64,000 bases of DNA from Gyromitra esculenta (Eukaryota; Ascomycota; Pezizomycetes; Pezizales; Discinaceae). Under the pieces are notes generated by a model. The model worked only from the letters and a program-made list of their open reading frames with translations, ran no database searches and was not told where the DNA came from. The stretch is from NCBI GenBank assembly GCA_038503075.1, contig JBCAML010000013.1, positions 806,001 through 870,000 on the forward strand, given 5' to 3'. Shown here piece after piece: positions 12,177 through 24,272 of the stretch; the first letter of the stretch is position 1; the number at the start of each line of letters is the position of its first letter. Position numbers and translations under genes: made by a program.

Positions 12177-13346
12177 CTAGTCGTAGCCCGTCAAGTCAAT
12201 CGTTTCGATCTTGCTATTAGTTTCCAGAACTTTGACTCGCTTTGATGGTCGGCGATCCTCGTCTTTGACCTCTTGTTTGACCCTGGACTTTTTGACCTTG
12301 GATTCTAGTTCGGTCTTGAATTGAAGAGAGCAATCAGAATAAGCATATGGAAGTAAGGTATAGATAATATACGAACTCGAAGTCTTGCTAATTCCTGTTC
12401 CAAAGCCCTTTCCCTGGCAGTGGCGCCCTGTGGTACCGCCTGAGCAGGCGATGGAGGAAATTCAAACGGTATCAACCCAAGATTTTGAAGGGCTCCTTAA
12501 GTTCGATAATGTGAGCAAGGTAAATCTTTCTGAATTTAAGAAGATATATTACCTTTCGATCTGTAACGAAAACGCAAATGGGTAAATGGAGTTTGTATTG
12601 AGTCGCCCTCCATATAGCATACATGGATTTCTTCACCCCGATGGTCTGCTAATTTTGGGGCGCCTAGCCTGAGTTTGACACAGATTAGAGAAGGAACTGT
12701 CGGGGCAGTGTGTTGCTTGGTACTAAATGGTAACTTACTTTACCACATGGGTCAAATCATTCCCCTTCAGTGCTTTTTCGCTCACCTTATCCGCGGATGG
12801 AAGTTTGGCAACTGCTCGTGGCTTCATCGGGGAGAAATGATCCTCTCTAGCACGTAAAACATAAATTGATATTTCACCCATTTTTGCTAGCGAGCCCAGC
12901 TCGATATGAGTAGATGACTCGTGGTCCTCAACTATGAATTAGGGTGTATTTTAGTTAATCTATATGAAAAAGGGAGGACGGAGCGTACCTAGTGAAACCC
13001 CCGCAAATTGAAATGGATGAACAAACTTATTCCCCTTACTGTCCACGCTGGTTGGGCCCTCTAACACGAGGGTTATAAGTCTACCCCCCTCACCTACATG
13101 AACGCATAAATTATTGCTCCGCTGTCCTCCTATGTATACTTGAAAAGATAAATAATTCTGGGTGGTGGGCGGTTTGTAATCTGGTGATACTACAAACCGA
13201 ATCGAAAAAGTCGCTGATTCCTGGGCCTCAACGTAGACGGTTTTTGTGGCAGGAGACTGAGACTGATCATCGCTTTCACCCACGTACTCTTGTAGTGTGC
13301 TGCCATCAACCTGAATAGCGCAACCGATGTCATTGTGGGTCACCAT
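12177..13346 (-). CDS. DUF7918-domain protein, copy B
   Basis: Five exons (13346-12989, 12931-12739, 12668-12553, 12495-12377, 12314-12177) give 307 residues with every phase closing. The protein starts MVTHNDIGCAIQV and has an LQEY segment, FVHPFQF before intron 1, GEISIYVLRAR, LRFRYRSK and LQNLGLIPFEF. These are the DUF7918 landmarks in the same order and at the same splice positions as copy A. The last exon is Lys/Arg-rich and ends ETIDLTGYD. The I-D-L-T core is the form of a SUMO-interacting motif and is a common end of DUF7918 proteins. Together with the basic stretch it suggests a nuclear protein, but this is inference and no biochemical role is known to me. Confidence 0.85.
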
Positions 13347-14293
13347 TCTGGATTGTAGGGTAGCTTACGCTGTGCGAAGCCTGGATCAAGAGGATTATTC
13401 TATGGTGAAGTACGTATTATGTTTCTTAGAAGAGGGGGGCTTCAGCCTCGTTGAAAAGGTTACACAAAATCACCAAGCCCATGTGTCACAGGTACAGATA
13501 TATCAGGATTTGCACATGAAGATACCTGGGAGGCTAAATAGTTAGGTTATTGTGGGGGGTAAAGATGTACCGTAGAACTTGTATAAATACAGACCGTTGC
13601 CAAGAGGGAGGCTTTGGATGTTATACCTCTTTAGGGCAAGTTACAACACATCAGGAGGGAGAAACACGGCCCAGCTGAGGTTGTTGGAGTCTGTTCGTAG
13701 CGAAAAGGCCCCAAATCCGCGAATCTCTCCCTCTAACTGGAATAGTGTCCTGAGAGCCACCCTCTCTTGGCAACGGGCTGTATTCAAATTATACAAGTTC
13801 TATGGTAAATACCTATCTGTAGGTTAACTATATGTACCAAGAAGAGCCTGTGTGTACGAATGGGTTGCCTGACGAGGCTTCCAATAAACCGCGAGCGTGG
13901 TGTAACCAACAGCAGGGTAACGGCGCCTTAAATCATGTGAATTTCGTGTTGGTGTTGATGTTCATGCAGTGTTTAGCGTGCCAAGACAAAAACAAAGAAG
14001 CGCGTTGTTGAAAAACTACCAGGAGGCAACAGCAACAACAAAAAGTCAACAACAGCACCAACAGCACCAAAAACGACAACACCACCGGAAAAAAATTTAA
14101 CGATTATCACCAGAGCAGGTCTTTGTTGTCTGACTAGCTTTTATTACTTTACAGAGGTATAAGCTGCAGATAATTGCATTAATTTCTTGCTACTACGCAA
14201 CTCACTTCGTCCTTTGACTCTTTAGCAGCGTTTCAAAATCTGCTGCAGATTCCCAAACAAACTTGAACCCACGATAAAGACTACACAGTAATC
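13347..14293. other. Divergent promoter region of DUF7918 copy B and TOP2
   Basis: No supported gene. The two flanking genes are transcribed away from this 947-bp stretch. A purine/CAA-rich patch at about 13985-14095 precedes the TOP2 start and probably lies in its 5' leader. Confidence 0.5.
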
Positions 14294-17200
14294 ATGAGTG
14301 ACGACTCGCTGATCTTTGATGATGATGGAAACGAGAGCCCCTTTTCTCCAGAACCCGTTGTAAGCTTCCCGGCTGGCTGCTATCCCAGTTAAGGGGTAAA
14401 TCTAACAAATAAAACAGAAGAAAAAGCTAGTCGCAAAGAAACCAGCAGTACCTAGGAAGCCCGCCGCTACCAAGAAGGCTCCTACCGCGAAAACCACAAA
14501 GACTGTGCCGAAAAAGCGAAGTGGACCCTCTGACGTCGATGATTCCGACGGAGGTGATCTGGCATCTACACCTCCGTCTGCGAAGAAGCAGAAAAAAGGA
14601 CCTGTCGCCAAAAAGGCTGCCTCTAAGGCGAAACCATTACAACCGAAAGAGAATGAGTCGGAGGTAGATGGTGAAGATTTTGGGGAGGCTTCGGGGGCGC
14701 CGACAGTGGAAGAGAAAAAGAGTGGGGGGGATGCCTACCAGAAGGTTTGCACATTATTTAAAAACGTACTATTGTCGCGATTAAATATGCTAACTCGGAT
14801 TTACTACAGCTTACCCAGTTGGAGCATATTCTCAAGCGTCCTGACACCTATATCGGATCTGTTGAGCGCACTGAGAAGCAAATGTGGGTCTTTAACTCAA
14901 CTACAAATTCGATGGAATGGAAAGCCGTCAACATGGTTCCGGGTCTCTACAAGATCTTTGACGAAATTCTCGTAAACGCTGCGGACAACAAAATCCGTGA
15001 TCCTAAGATGGACACCCTCAAAGTCACGGTCGATAAGGAAACCAACACAGTGTCCGTTTTCAATAACGGACGTGGTATCCCAATTGAAATGCATTCGGTT
15101 AGTTATCCTGTACATTTTTAGGGATACTGAAATGATTAGTGAGCTAATAATCGGATAGAAAGAAAAAGTCTACGTTCCCGAATTGATTTTCGGCCATCTG
15201 CTCACCTCTTCAAATTACGATGATGATCAGAAAAAGGTCACTGGTGGACGTAATGGTTATGGTGCGAAGCTTTGCAACATTTTCAGTACCGAGTTTACCC
15301 TCGAGACTGCTGAGAAGGAGAGCAAGCAGAAGTACAAACAGACCTGGACAAGCAACATGGGCAAGATGGGGAAGGCTAAGATTACTCCGAACCCCAAAGG
15401 CGAAGAATTCACTAGGATCACCTTCAAGCCGGATTTGGCAAAATTTCAGATGACAGAAATGGACGATGATCTTGAGTCAATCATTAAGCGAAGAGTCTAC
15501 GATCTTGCTGGTGTGTAGCTCCTTGCTCTGATAAACGATATATTGCTGACGTTTTTGATAATAGGTGCTGTAAAGGGTGTAAAGGTCTATCTCAATGGCG
15601 AGCGCATTAATTTGAACTTCAAGAAATACTGCGAGATGTATGTCAACGCCTTACACGAAGAGAACGGCGGTGAAGAGAAACCAACGATCATCCACGAAAT
15701 CATCAACGATCGCTGGGAAATCGGTTTCGCCGTCAGTAACGGCTCTTTCCAGCAAGTTTCGTTCGTAAACAGCATTGCCACAACATCTGGTGGTACTCAC
15801 GTCAATGCCATCGCCGATCAAATTGGTGCGAAGCTCATGGAAATGATCAAGAAGAAGAACAAGACTGGCGCAGCTGTTAAGAACGCCCAAATCAGGAATC
15901 ACTTCTTCATCTTCGTCAACTGTTTGGTTGAGAATCCGGCTTTCACCTCCCAGACCAAAGAGCAGTTGACAACAAGACCAACTGCCTTTGGAAGTAAGTG
16001 CCCTGTCAGCGAAGCTTTCATCAAGAGCGTCTCAAAGACAGAGGTTGTTCAGAATATCTTGGATTTTGCCAATATGAAGGCCGACAAAGCGCTGAAGAAG
16101 ACGGATGGCGTTAAACGGTCTAGAATCAACAATCCGAAGCTCATTGATGCTAATAGGGCCGGGACAAAGGATGGGCACGAATGTGTCCTTATCCTGACGG
16201 AAGGAGACTCTGCTAAAACTTTGGCAGTTGCTGGGATTTCGGCTATCGATGGTCGCGACAGATATGGCGTTTTTCCTCTACGAGGAAAGCTTCTTAATGT
16301 CCGAGATGCAACCCACGATCAAATCATGAAAAATGTGGAAATCCAGAATATTAAGCAGATTCTTGGCTTGCAACACAAGAAAGTTTACGAATCAAGGAAG
16401 GACTTGAGATATGGCCATCTAATGATCATGACTGATCAGGATCACGATGGCAGCCATATCAAAGGACTGCTCATCAACTTTTTCGAGACTCAGTTCCCTA
16501 GCTTGTTGAAGTTGCCTCACTTTTTGATTGAATTCATCACTCCTATTGTGAAGGTATACAAAGGCCCTTTGAAAAAGCCTACAAAGCAAGTTACTTTCTT
16601 TACAATGCCGGAGTACGAATATTGGAAAGAGCACAATACCGAGAAAGGATGGGAACATAAGTATTACAAAGTGAGTACTATCGTGACTCTGTTATATTTG
16701 TTCTTTAGAATTACAACTAATGTCATAAATAGGGATTGGGTTCATCTGGTGACGAGGAAGCAAAGGTCTATTTTGCCGACTTGGAGAGACATATGAAGGA
16801 ATTTCACATTATGGAGGACGAGGGCCGGAATCTAATCGAAATGGCATTCTCTAAGAAAAAAGCGGATGAGCGGAAAGAATGGCTTCGTCTGTACAAGCCA
16901 GGCACTTTCCTTGATCATAGGGTCGAGAAGATCTCGTACACCGAGTTCGTGAACAAGGAATTGATCCTTTTCAGTATGGCCGACAATATCCGTTCGATAC
17001 CCTCAATGGTCGATGGTCTCAAACCTGGTCAACGCAAGATTCTCTTTTCGTGCTTCAAGCGTAATCTCAAGAAGGGTATCAAAGTTTCTGAGTTGTCTGG
17101 ATACGTTTCCGAGCAATCATCTTACCACCACGGAGAACCGTCACTCCAGGGTGCAATCATTAACATGGCACAGACCTTTGTTGGATCAAACAATCTTAAC

Positions 17201-19930
17201 TTGCTGGAGCCTGAAGGGTCTTTCGGTACCCGTCTTGATGGTGGTAAGGATGCGGCTAGTCCCCGTTATATTACTACATTGCTGTCACCTTTCGCAAGGA
17301 AGCTGTTTCCAGCTATGGATGATTCCCTCTTGACATACAACCTGGATGATAGTAAAAAGATCGAGCCTATATGGTATGCGCCGATCGTGCCTTTGGTGCT
17401 TATCAACGGCGCCGATGGTATTGGTACCGGTAAGTCTTATCCATTTATCCAAAATTAGTGAACTTTTGCTAAAAAGGTAATTAGGTTGGAGTACGAATGT
17501 TCCTAATTACAATCCCGAGGATATCGTGGATAATATCCGACGTTTAATGAGGAACGAGGAGTTGGAAACAATGGTTCCTTGGTATCGTAACTGGGCTGGG
17601 ACGGTTGAGAAACTTTCCGATGACAAATACAAGTTCACGGGGATTGTCAAACAGATAGATGATGTTACCTGCGAAGTCACTGAATTACCAGTCAAGATGT
17701 GGACCCAAGAATTTAAGGAAAAGCTTGAGGAGATCATCAAAGCAGAGAAAACTCCTTCGTTTATCAAGGATTACATGGATTATAACTCCCCTCACAAAGT
17801 TCACTTCATTATCACCATGGAGTCCGCAAAACATATGCAAGAGGCATTGGCAGAGGGACTGGAGAATAAGTTCAAACTCTCGAAAACCATTGCGACAACA
17901 AATCTTGTGGCTTTTGACCCTGAGGGGAGAATTAATAAGTACAACACTGTCAACGATATTTTGAAGGAGTTCTACTTTGTTCGTTTGAGGCTTTATTCGG
18001 AGCGCAAGGTATAAATCAATCGTTGACTAGATTTGGCTTTAGTTTTGTGGCACTGACATTTTTTCTAGGAATATATGCTTAACGATATGAATCGGGCATT
18101 GCTTAAACTTACTAATCAAGCTCGATTTATTAAGATGATCGTTGATAAGGAGTTGATTGTCTCTGGCAGAAAACGTGCGGATATCATTGCTGAACTCAAG
18201 AAGAGGAACTTTGATACGTTTTCCAAGAACGATGCCAAGAAAGCGGGTGAGAATGAAGATGCCGAGGAAGAGGAAGAAGAGGATGCAGATGTTGGGGATG
18301 GCTATAACTATCTTTTGGGAGTACGTAACATGTACGGGCACTATCAGTATTCGCATGCTAATCTTTCGTATAGATGGCTATCTGGTCCTTGACTAGAGAA
18401 AAGGTCGATAAGCTTTTGCAAGAAGTTGCAAACAAGGAACTCGAAATCGATGAGCTCCTTAAGCTATCGCCCAAGCAGTTGTGGACTACTGACCTCGATG
18501 CTTTTATTGAAGAGTGGCGACGCACTTTGGAAGAAGACAAGAGACTTGCAGCAGAAGGCACCGTCAAAAAGAAGAACCGAGGCAAACTTTTCGCTAAGGG
18601 TGCCAAAGGAAAGAAGAAGGCCGGTAGTGACGATTCGGACTACGAAGCAAAGAAAAAGAAGCCAACCGCGAAGGCGGCGGATACGAAGAAGCAATCGACC
18701 CTGGGATTTAAGCCAACAGAAACGGAGAAAGTCGAAAAGAAACCTGCTAGAGCCGCTAAGAAGGAAACGCCATTCATCGAAGAACTGAGTGATGATGATT
18801 TCGAGATACTTGAAAAGGGTATTGCAAAACCTAAATCAGTAGAAGCGAAGCAAAAACCGGAAAAGGCGCCACTTGTCGAGGCACTTTCTTCCTCCCCTGC
18901 AGCCGCTGAAAAGATAGGGGCTTTATCCAAACGTACAGACGTATACAAATCAGAATCGGATGATGATGATGGTGTATTTATGGATGCTGTGGCCACTAAA
19001 GAACCTCCTAGTAAGGACCTTGGATTGTCATCGGAAGATGACTTTGAAGATTTAGAGGCCGAGAAGCCGAAACCGAAAAAGGTACCCGCAAAGAAGATCG
19101 CTCCTACAGCAAAGGCCCCAGCAAAGAGCAAAGTGGCTTCTAAACCAGCAGCGAAGCCCAAGGCAGCCGCAAAGATTTTTGACGACTCGGATGATGACGA
19201 ACTACCACCTCCTCGGGCTGCCACGACCAAACCGAAGCGTGCCGCTGCCGCAAAGAAATCGATCATGGACATGGGAACTGATTCTGATGATGATGGGTTG
19301 GGTGACGTGAGCGCGATGGTCAAGGGTGTGGGTGGTGGTGACGCCGGTGCTGTCAAGTTGTTCAAAGAGAGCCCGGCGAAACCCAAAGGGTCTACTAAGG
19401 TTTCCTTGATCAAGAAGACCGCTACCAAGCCAGTACCAAAAAAGTCGACTATCACACTCGATTCCGACGACGAAGACGATGGTAACAATGGACTCAAGAA
19501 GAATGGAAACATGCTTCCCTCAGATTCCGAGGAAGAACTCCCATTGAAACCAGCAGCGAAGTTAATTAAGAAAGCTACATCAACAAAGGCTGCTCCTGCG
19601 AAGAAGGCGGTACCGCCGAAAAAAGTTGTTGCGAAGCCTGCCGCAAAGGGTAGAGGGAAGAAAATCGTCGAGGAGTCGGATGATGAATTGGATCTAGACT
19701 CTATGGCCGACAAGTTGCTGGATTCTGATGAGGATATCGATATGGAGGATCCCAAGCCAAAGAAGGCAGCTCCTAAGGAAGCGGAAGCTAGGCCGACATC
19801 TCGTGGTCGGGCTGCAAGGGGTGCTGCGTCAAAGGTTGCCAGTTATAAAATCGCACCAGTGGACTCAGATGATGACGATGACGATGACGACGATGAGGTT
19901 TCGGAGGATTTCGATGATAACTCGGAATAG
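14294..19930 (+). CDS. TOP2: DNA topoisomerase II
   Basis: Nine exons (14294-14359, 14418-14744, 14810-15097, 15159-15510, 15565-16670, 16733-17429, 17485-18008, 18069-18320, 18374-19930) encode 1722 residues. It passes one duplex through a double-strand break using ATP, in the nucleus. The GHKL ATPase part shows EILVNAADNK (about 183-192), GRGIPIE and GGRNGYGAKL, then the QTK loop in SQTKE. The TOPRIM domain shows LTEGDSAK (about E557) and MTDQDHDGSH (about D635). The cleavage domain carries GGKDAASPRYI with the catalytic tyrosine near 892. The last 400 or so residues are a Lys/Ala/Pro-rich arm with many acidic SDDD/SDSDD clusters, ending in an Asp run. This suits the fast-evolving regulatory tail, with likely casein kinase 2 sites. 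The first exon (22 codons) is also acidic. No break or missing catalytic residue is seen. Confidence 0.97.
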
Positions 19931-21269
19931 TGTGAGATTGTTTTTGCTATCGTTCCTTTATTATGTTCATTATTGTGGGGGTTCTCGTCTAAGCGCGTTT
20001 GTATGAAGGTATGCAGGAGAAGCATGAGGGGGTAAAAGTCGGAGGGGAATAATGATGCATGATTTTGTTTCAGTATTATTTTTATTGCGTTTCTTCAATA
20101 GTTTGTGTATGTTTTCTGCTCACCAACGGGAGAGGGAACTTTTTTTGCGTCGCGGTTTTATTTTTGGCCGACTGTTTGTTTTACCTATATCCTTTTGCTA
20201 TAATATTACTGCCATCGTACATCTACACGATTTCTTTAAAGTGTTAGTCTGAATATACCTTTTAGAGCGCATGCTCTTGATCAAGAAGGTTAGCTTTATT
20301 CAAAATAGGCATCTTTGGCATATGTATGCATTCGCTGTGGGTGATCTAGGACAACGGGAAGTAAGCCAGCGCCCTTCAGCTGCTTGCATGGTGAAGGTCG
20401 TGCGCGTATGTCCCGCTGGTAGGTGGGAAGCCGGAGGACATGCATATCCACGCCAGCGAAACAAGAGAGGTCTTTAGGATCTAGATGAATGAACTATTGA
20501 TTCTAGGAATGAGGTATAGCAGTTTTATTTCGATTTTGGCCCATGTCTAGTCGCGTTGGTTGGTCATGGATGCTCACTCGACAGATTTTTACAATACAAA
20601 CATTGTTTGCTTCCCAAGGGATAACCTTGCAGCTGTATACAATGTCCCATTATCAAATCATAATATGTGTAACTGTAGCTTAAGGTAGTTAAACGCTCTA
20701 CCTATATAAACCCCACCCTGAACCGGTTCCCCGAGAAATTCAACGGAATTAGGCGGTGTGTACCCAACCTGAATTCCCTCCAGTGCGATTCCCAGCAACG
20801 TAGATCAACTGATAAGTGGGGCTCCGTCTGTACTCCGGCACCGAGCTCCTATAATTCAGCGTTGGCGAAACGCTAAGATGTGGGCTATCGGTGGGAAGTC
20901 TGCATCGCGGGGGACGCTTGATGCCATAAAAGCCGCATATTCGGTGTCATGGCGGGAATAGCCGAAAAGCGGTTGAGGCAGCATTTCTAGATTATGCGCA
21001 TTTTTGTTTCTATGAGACGGCTCGGGGCGGTTTTACCGAAGGTACTGGGGGCGCTAAGCTTTGATAGAGTGTCGTGCCTCATTAGAACTATTACTCCACA
21101 GTAGACTGGCTGGCTGGCTGGCTTTCTGAATGAATGTTAAGTGCGCAAAGGTGATGGTAAGTGATTACATGTATACATGCTTCTCTCGTTCCCTAGTGGA
21201 TCTTGCGTTCCTCCAGAGTTTCCTGCCTAACAAAATGTACACACATATTAACTTTCTATTGTATTGTTA
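19931..21269. other. Spacer downstream of TOP2
   Basis: No supported gene. The first 300 bases are T-rich and probably include the TOP2 3' UTR. A short GGCT repeat lies near 21107-21122. Confidence 0.5.
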
Positions 21270-21516
21270 GTTGTCAAAAATAACCGACTTTCAATATTGC
21301 AACTAAAGAAAAATTGCGACGCAACCCATTCTGAGTCCAAGTTCCCCAAGATGCTACCACAATATACATAAGTATGCAAGGTGTTGATATATACTTAAAC
21401 TCACCTTATTTTACTTTAGTTACTTATCTCTGCTCATTGCAGCTGTAGAAATTATCATGTGTACATGTATTGGTGTTTTTTGGTTGCAGCGCCAAAAGTT
21501 GGTTATTTTTGACAAC
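21270..21516. repeat. MITE-like element with terminal inverted repeats
   Basis: The left end (21270-21291, GTTGTCAAAAATAACCGACT) is matched by its inverted copy at the right end (21495-21516) with one mismatch in 22 bp. Weaker pairing extends inward to about 35 bp (TTGCAACTAAA against TTGGTTGCAGC). The 247-bp interior is AT-rich and non-coding. A target-site duplication is not obvious. It looks like a non-autonomous DNA transposon remnant. Confidence 0.6.
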
Positions 21517-24272
21517 CACCAATATTAGTAAATTTCAAAAAACATCTTGAAGGGGCTTGAAGCAAACCATCTTTTATCAGTAACCCCAAAGCAAGTCTTA
21601 TACCGTAATTTATTGATTGCAATACATACTTATTGCGGGATATATGGGTATGCCCTTATCAGTATCTCCGTCCTAGTTGCTATTTCAGACTTGCGAAACA
21701 TATGCGAAACTCTCGAAGAGTGTAGAATCCGTCTTTCCATCTCTCACCCCAGTATGTGCTGATATTAAAGTATCGGGAAAGGGCTCATTGAAATACAATC
21801 ACAGTACTATTAGCAAGAGAAAAAAAGGGATGCCTCAGCGCAGGTCCAGTGTGTAAGTATAATGTGCTTGTGGAAAAGCTAGTTGGGGTTTTCGGATAGC
21901 CGAAAGGGTAATTCTATCAGACTGGGGCTTGAGTTCAATTTGATAGACCAGGAGAACAAGTTTTTAGATGCTGGCGGACAAGGACCGAAGAAAACGTGTG
22001 ATGTACCAGAGATCCACGTGCATATGCAGTATCAACGGGAATCATTCGTGCGGGGTGACAGTTGGGCCATCTATCATCGCATACGGCAGCGCACCTAACA
22101 AAAACGACTGATTTTTGATGCTTTGGGTAGGCTGGTTGGCTAGAGACGCCAAAGGGGTTTTTCGATGTGTAGATGTAGTTGTAAGATATAGGCGATCTGG
22201 TAAGTCGAGGGTTCTTAAATGCGTGAATTTACATAGTAAACTTCAATTGGCATACCAGTTCACTAAATTCCGCGTTTTTTATTGGACCTTTTCTCATGCA
22301 CACTCATACACGTGCACGTCCTAGCATAAATGTAGCCTCTTCTCTCTTTGTGTCTCGTACAATATAGTTTGTGCATGTGCAAGTAGGCAGCGCATCGTTT
22401 ATTAGCAGTCTATAGCCACTTGGAAGTATTACTACTCGCCTCATAAAACCTAGAAAATATTACGGCTCCTAGCCACTGGGAAATAAATATCAAAGGCGGG
22501 CCTGACCAGATCTCTCCATGGTATTCTCATAGGCATCGATTTCACCTGCACCATTCCTCATACCCAATTCCCTTGGGACGCGTTGCACAAACCCGAGCTA
22601 TCGCGCGTCTCCGTCCTGCGGGCATTTTGATCGAAAGAAAGTGTTCCGGAACTTTTATCGAAAGGAGTCCACTAGTCTGTAAAAGAAAGAAAGCCCCCCC
22701 ACTCCGGGAGAAAGAGGGCAAACGTCATGCATGCATAAAGCTGAAAGGCTACCAGGAACGTACCATAAAAGGATACCTGCATCTTTCTAGAATAATATTG
22801 ACTTCACAGGTTTGTTTCCCTGCAGGAAGCATCTGCCAAGCGCGAACGATTTTCCCAGGTTCAACCCAAGAGGTGGTGCACAGTATTGGATATCGGATAG
22901 CTGCATGGAAGTCTGCAAGTGAATTCTGCAAATCGGAACAGCCCCTTTGACGGCAGGCCAGCAACGAGGACAATGAGAAAGCAAACCAAATTCTTCTCAT
23001 GCAGTCGTCATCGGCTGTCTTTTCATTCCAGATGCTGTCGAATGGCTTCAAGGGCTGGCTGAGCCTGAAGTAATTTGTTCTGTCTGGTGCCTTGTACGGG
23101 TACATGATCTTTTCTCTCCGCCTCTCACTCTCGCTCTATTCAGTCAGCCTTTCTCGCTGCGACTTTTGATGATTCACGCCTTTAGGTTCCGACCGTTTTG
23201 TCTCCGGTACCTAAGTGGTGATTCCACGAAGCTCATTCGTTCATATTGACCAGCCTACCTCAGATAAACGCATGCTTACTCTTCTACTCTTTTCTAACGA
23301 TAGCCACTGGGCGCGTGCCTGCTTCGAAGCTCGGAGACTCGCCAATCCCTCCCCCATTGTCGCCGTATTTCGAATAGTGGGGAAAGAGCCCCTCTAACCA
23401 AGAAACAATTAATTTTTTTGTTTCCACCCGGGCCCCCGACCCTACCGATTCTCTTTGAGAATTTCCCTTCAAGGAGAAGTCGACCCTTTTTTTTCTCGTC
23501 AAGACAATAGAAGGGAGAAAAAAAATTGACAGAAAGAACTGGGATTCACCTAACGTTCGTCGTTCCTCTAGACAAGACAAAGACTAGTCCTATCCTATGC
23601 GTGCGAAGACCGACATGATAGTAGTGTTGCTTTTCCATCTACTCTTCTGAAAGTGGTTGGAGAGGAGGATTCCCCCACTGAGTCTGATCCAATTCTGGTT
23701 CGGCTTTGTGGGGTACACCATAGAAAAGGGCTTATTCCCATTCCTACCCTTCTCCAGCACAGAATAGAAAGAGGGTATCCCATTTCCCATCAATCAGCGC
23801 TAGCCCAATTCCGGCCCCTATCGTATCCCATAAAAATAAATCCTACATAGAAGGATAGTATAGAGAGAGAGAGAGAGAAAACGCGTGGGGAAGAATAGGA
23901 TAAAGCAGCTCAACTGACTTGGACTCGTACGTGTCAGCTTTTCATCGTTGCCAGCAGAAACAATCATTCTATTAGAGCGATTGCTCAAACGAGTGCACCC
24001 TGTCCATTGTCTGCCAATAGAAAAGGTCATTCCTTCACCAAAACCAATAAATAACCCTCCTTCTTCCTACTCCCCTCAGGAGTTCTCTTCAGAAATCCTT
24101 TCCCCTTCTTTTCCCGTACCACTTTCTCCGATATCTTTCGCAGCTTCTGATAAAAGTCAAAGGCTTTCCTCTCTCCAGGTTACTTTTTTTTTTCTTTTCG
24201 CTTCGTGTTTTTCGAGTCCGATTACGTCGTACGCAACGCAACTCACAAATCGTCACTCGACGCTGCTTCCGA
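21517..24272. other. Spacer and leader region before the APSES gene
   Basis: Short frames on both strands carry no recognisable motif. From about 23100 to 24272 the sequence is pyrimidine-rich, as expected for the promoter and long 5' leader of the downstream regulator gene. Confidence 0.45.

Noticed and set aside
18640..19755. 371-codon minus-strand frame opposite the TOP2 tail
   Set aside because: It reads Ser/Phe/Ala-rich because the plus strand encodes Asp/Lys/Ala repeats. This is a codon shadow.
22573..22950. 125-codon plus-strand frame
   Set aside because: No motif, overlapped by a minus-strand frame of similar length, and it lies in the long region before the APSES gene.
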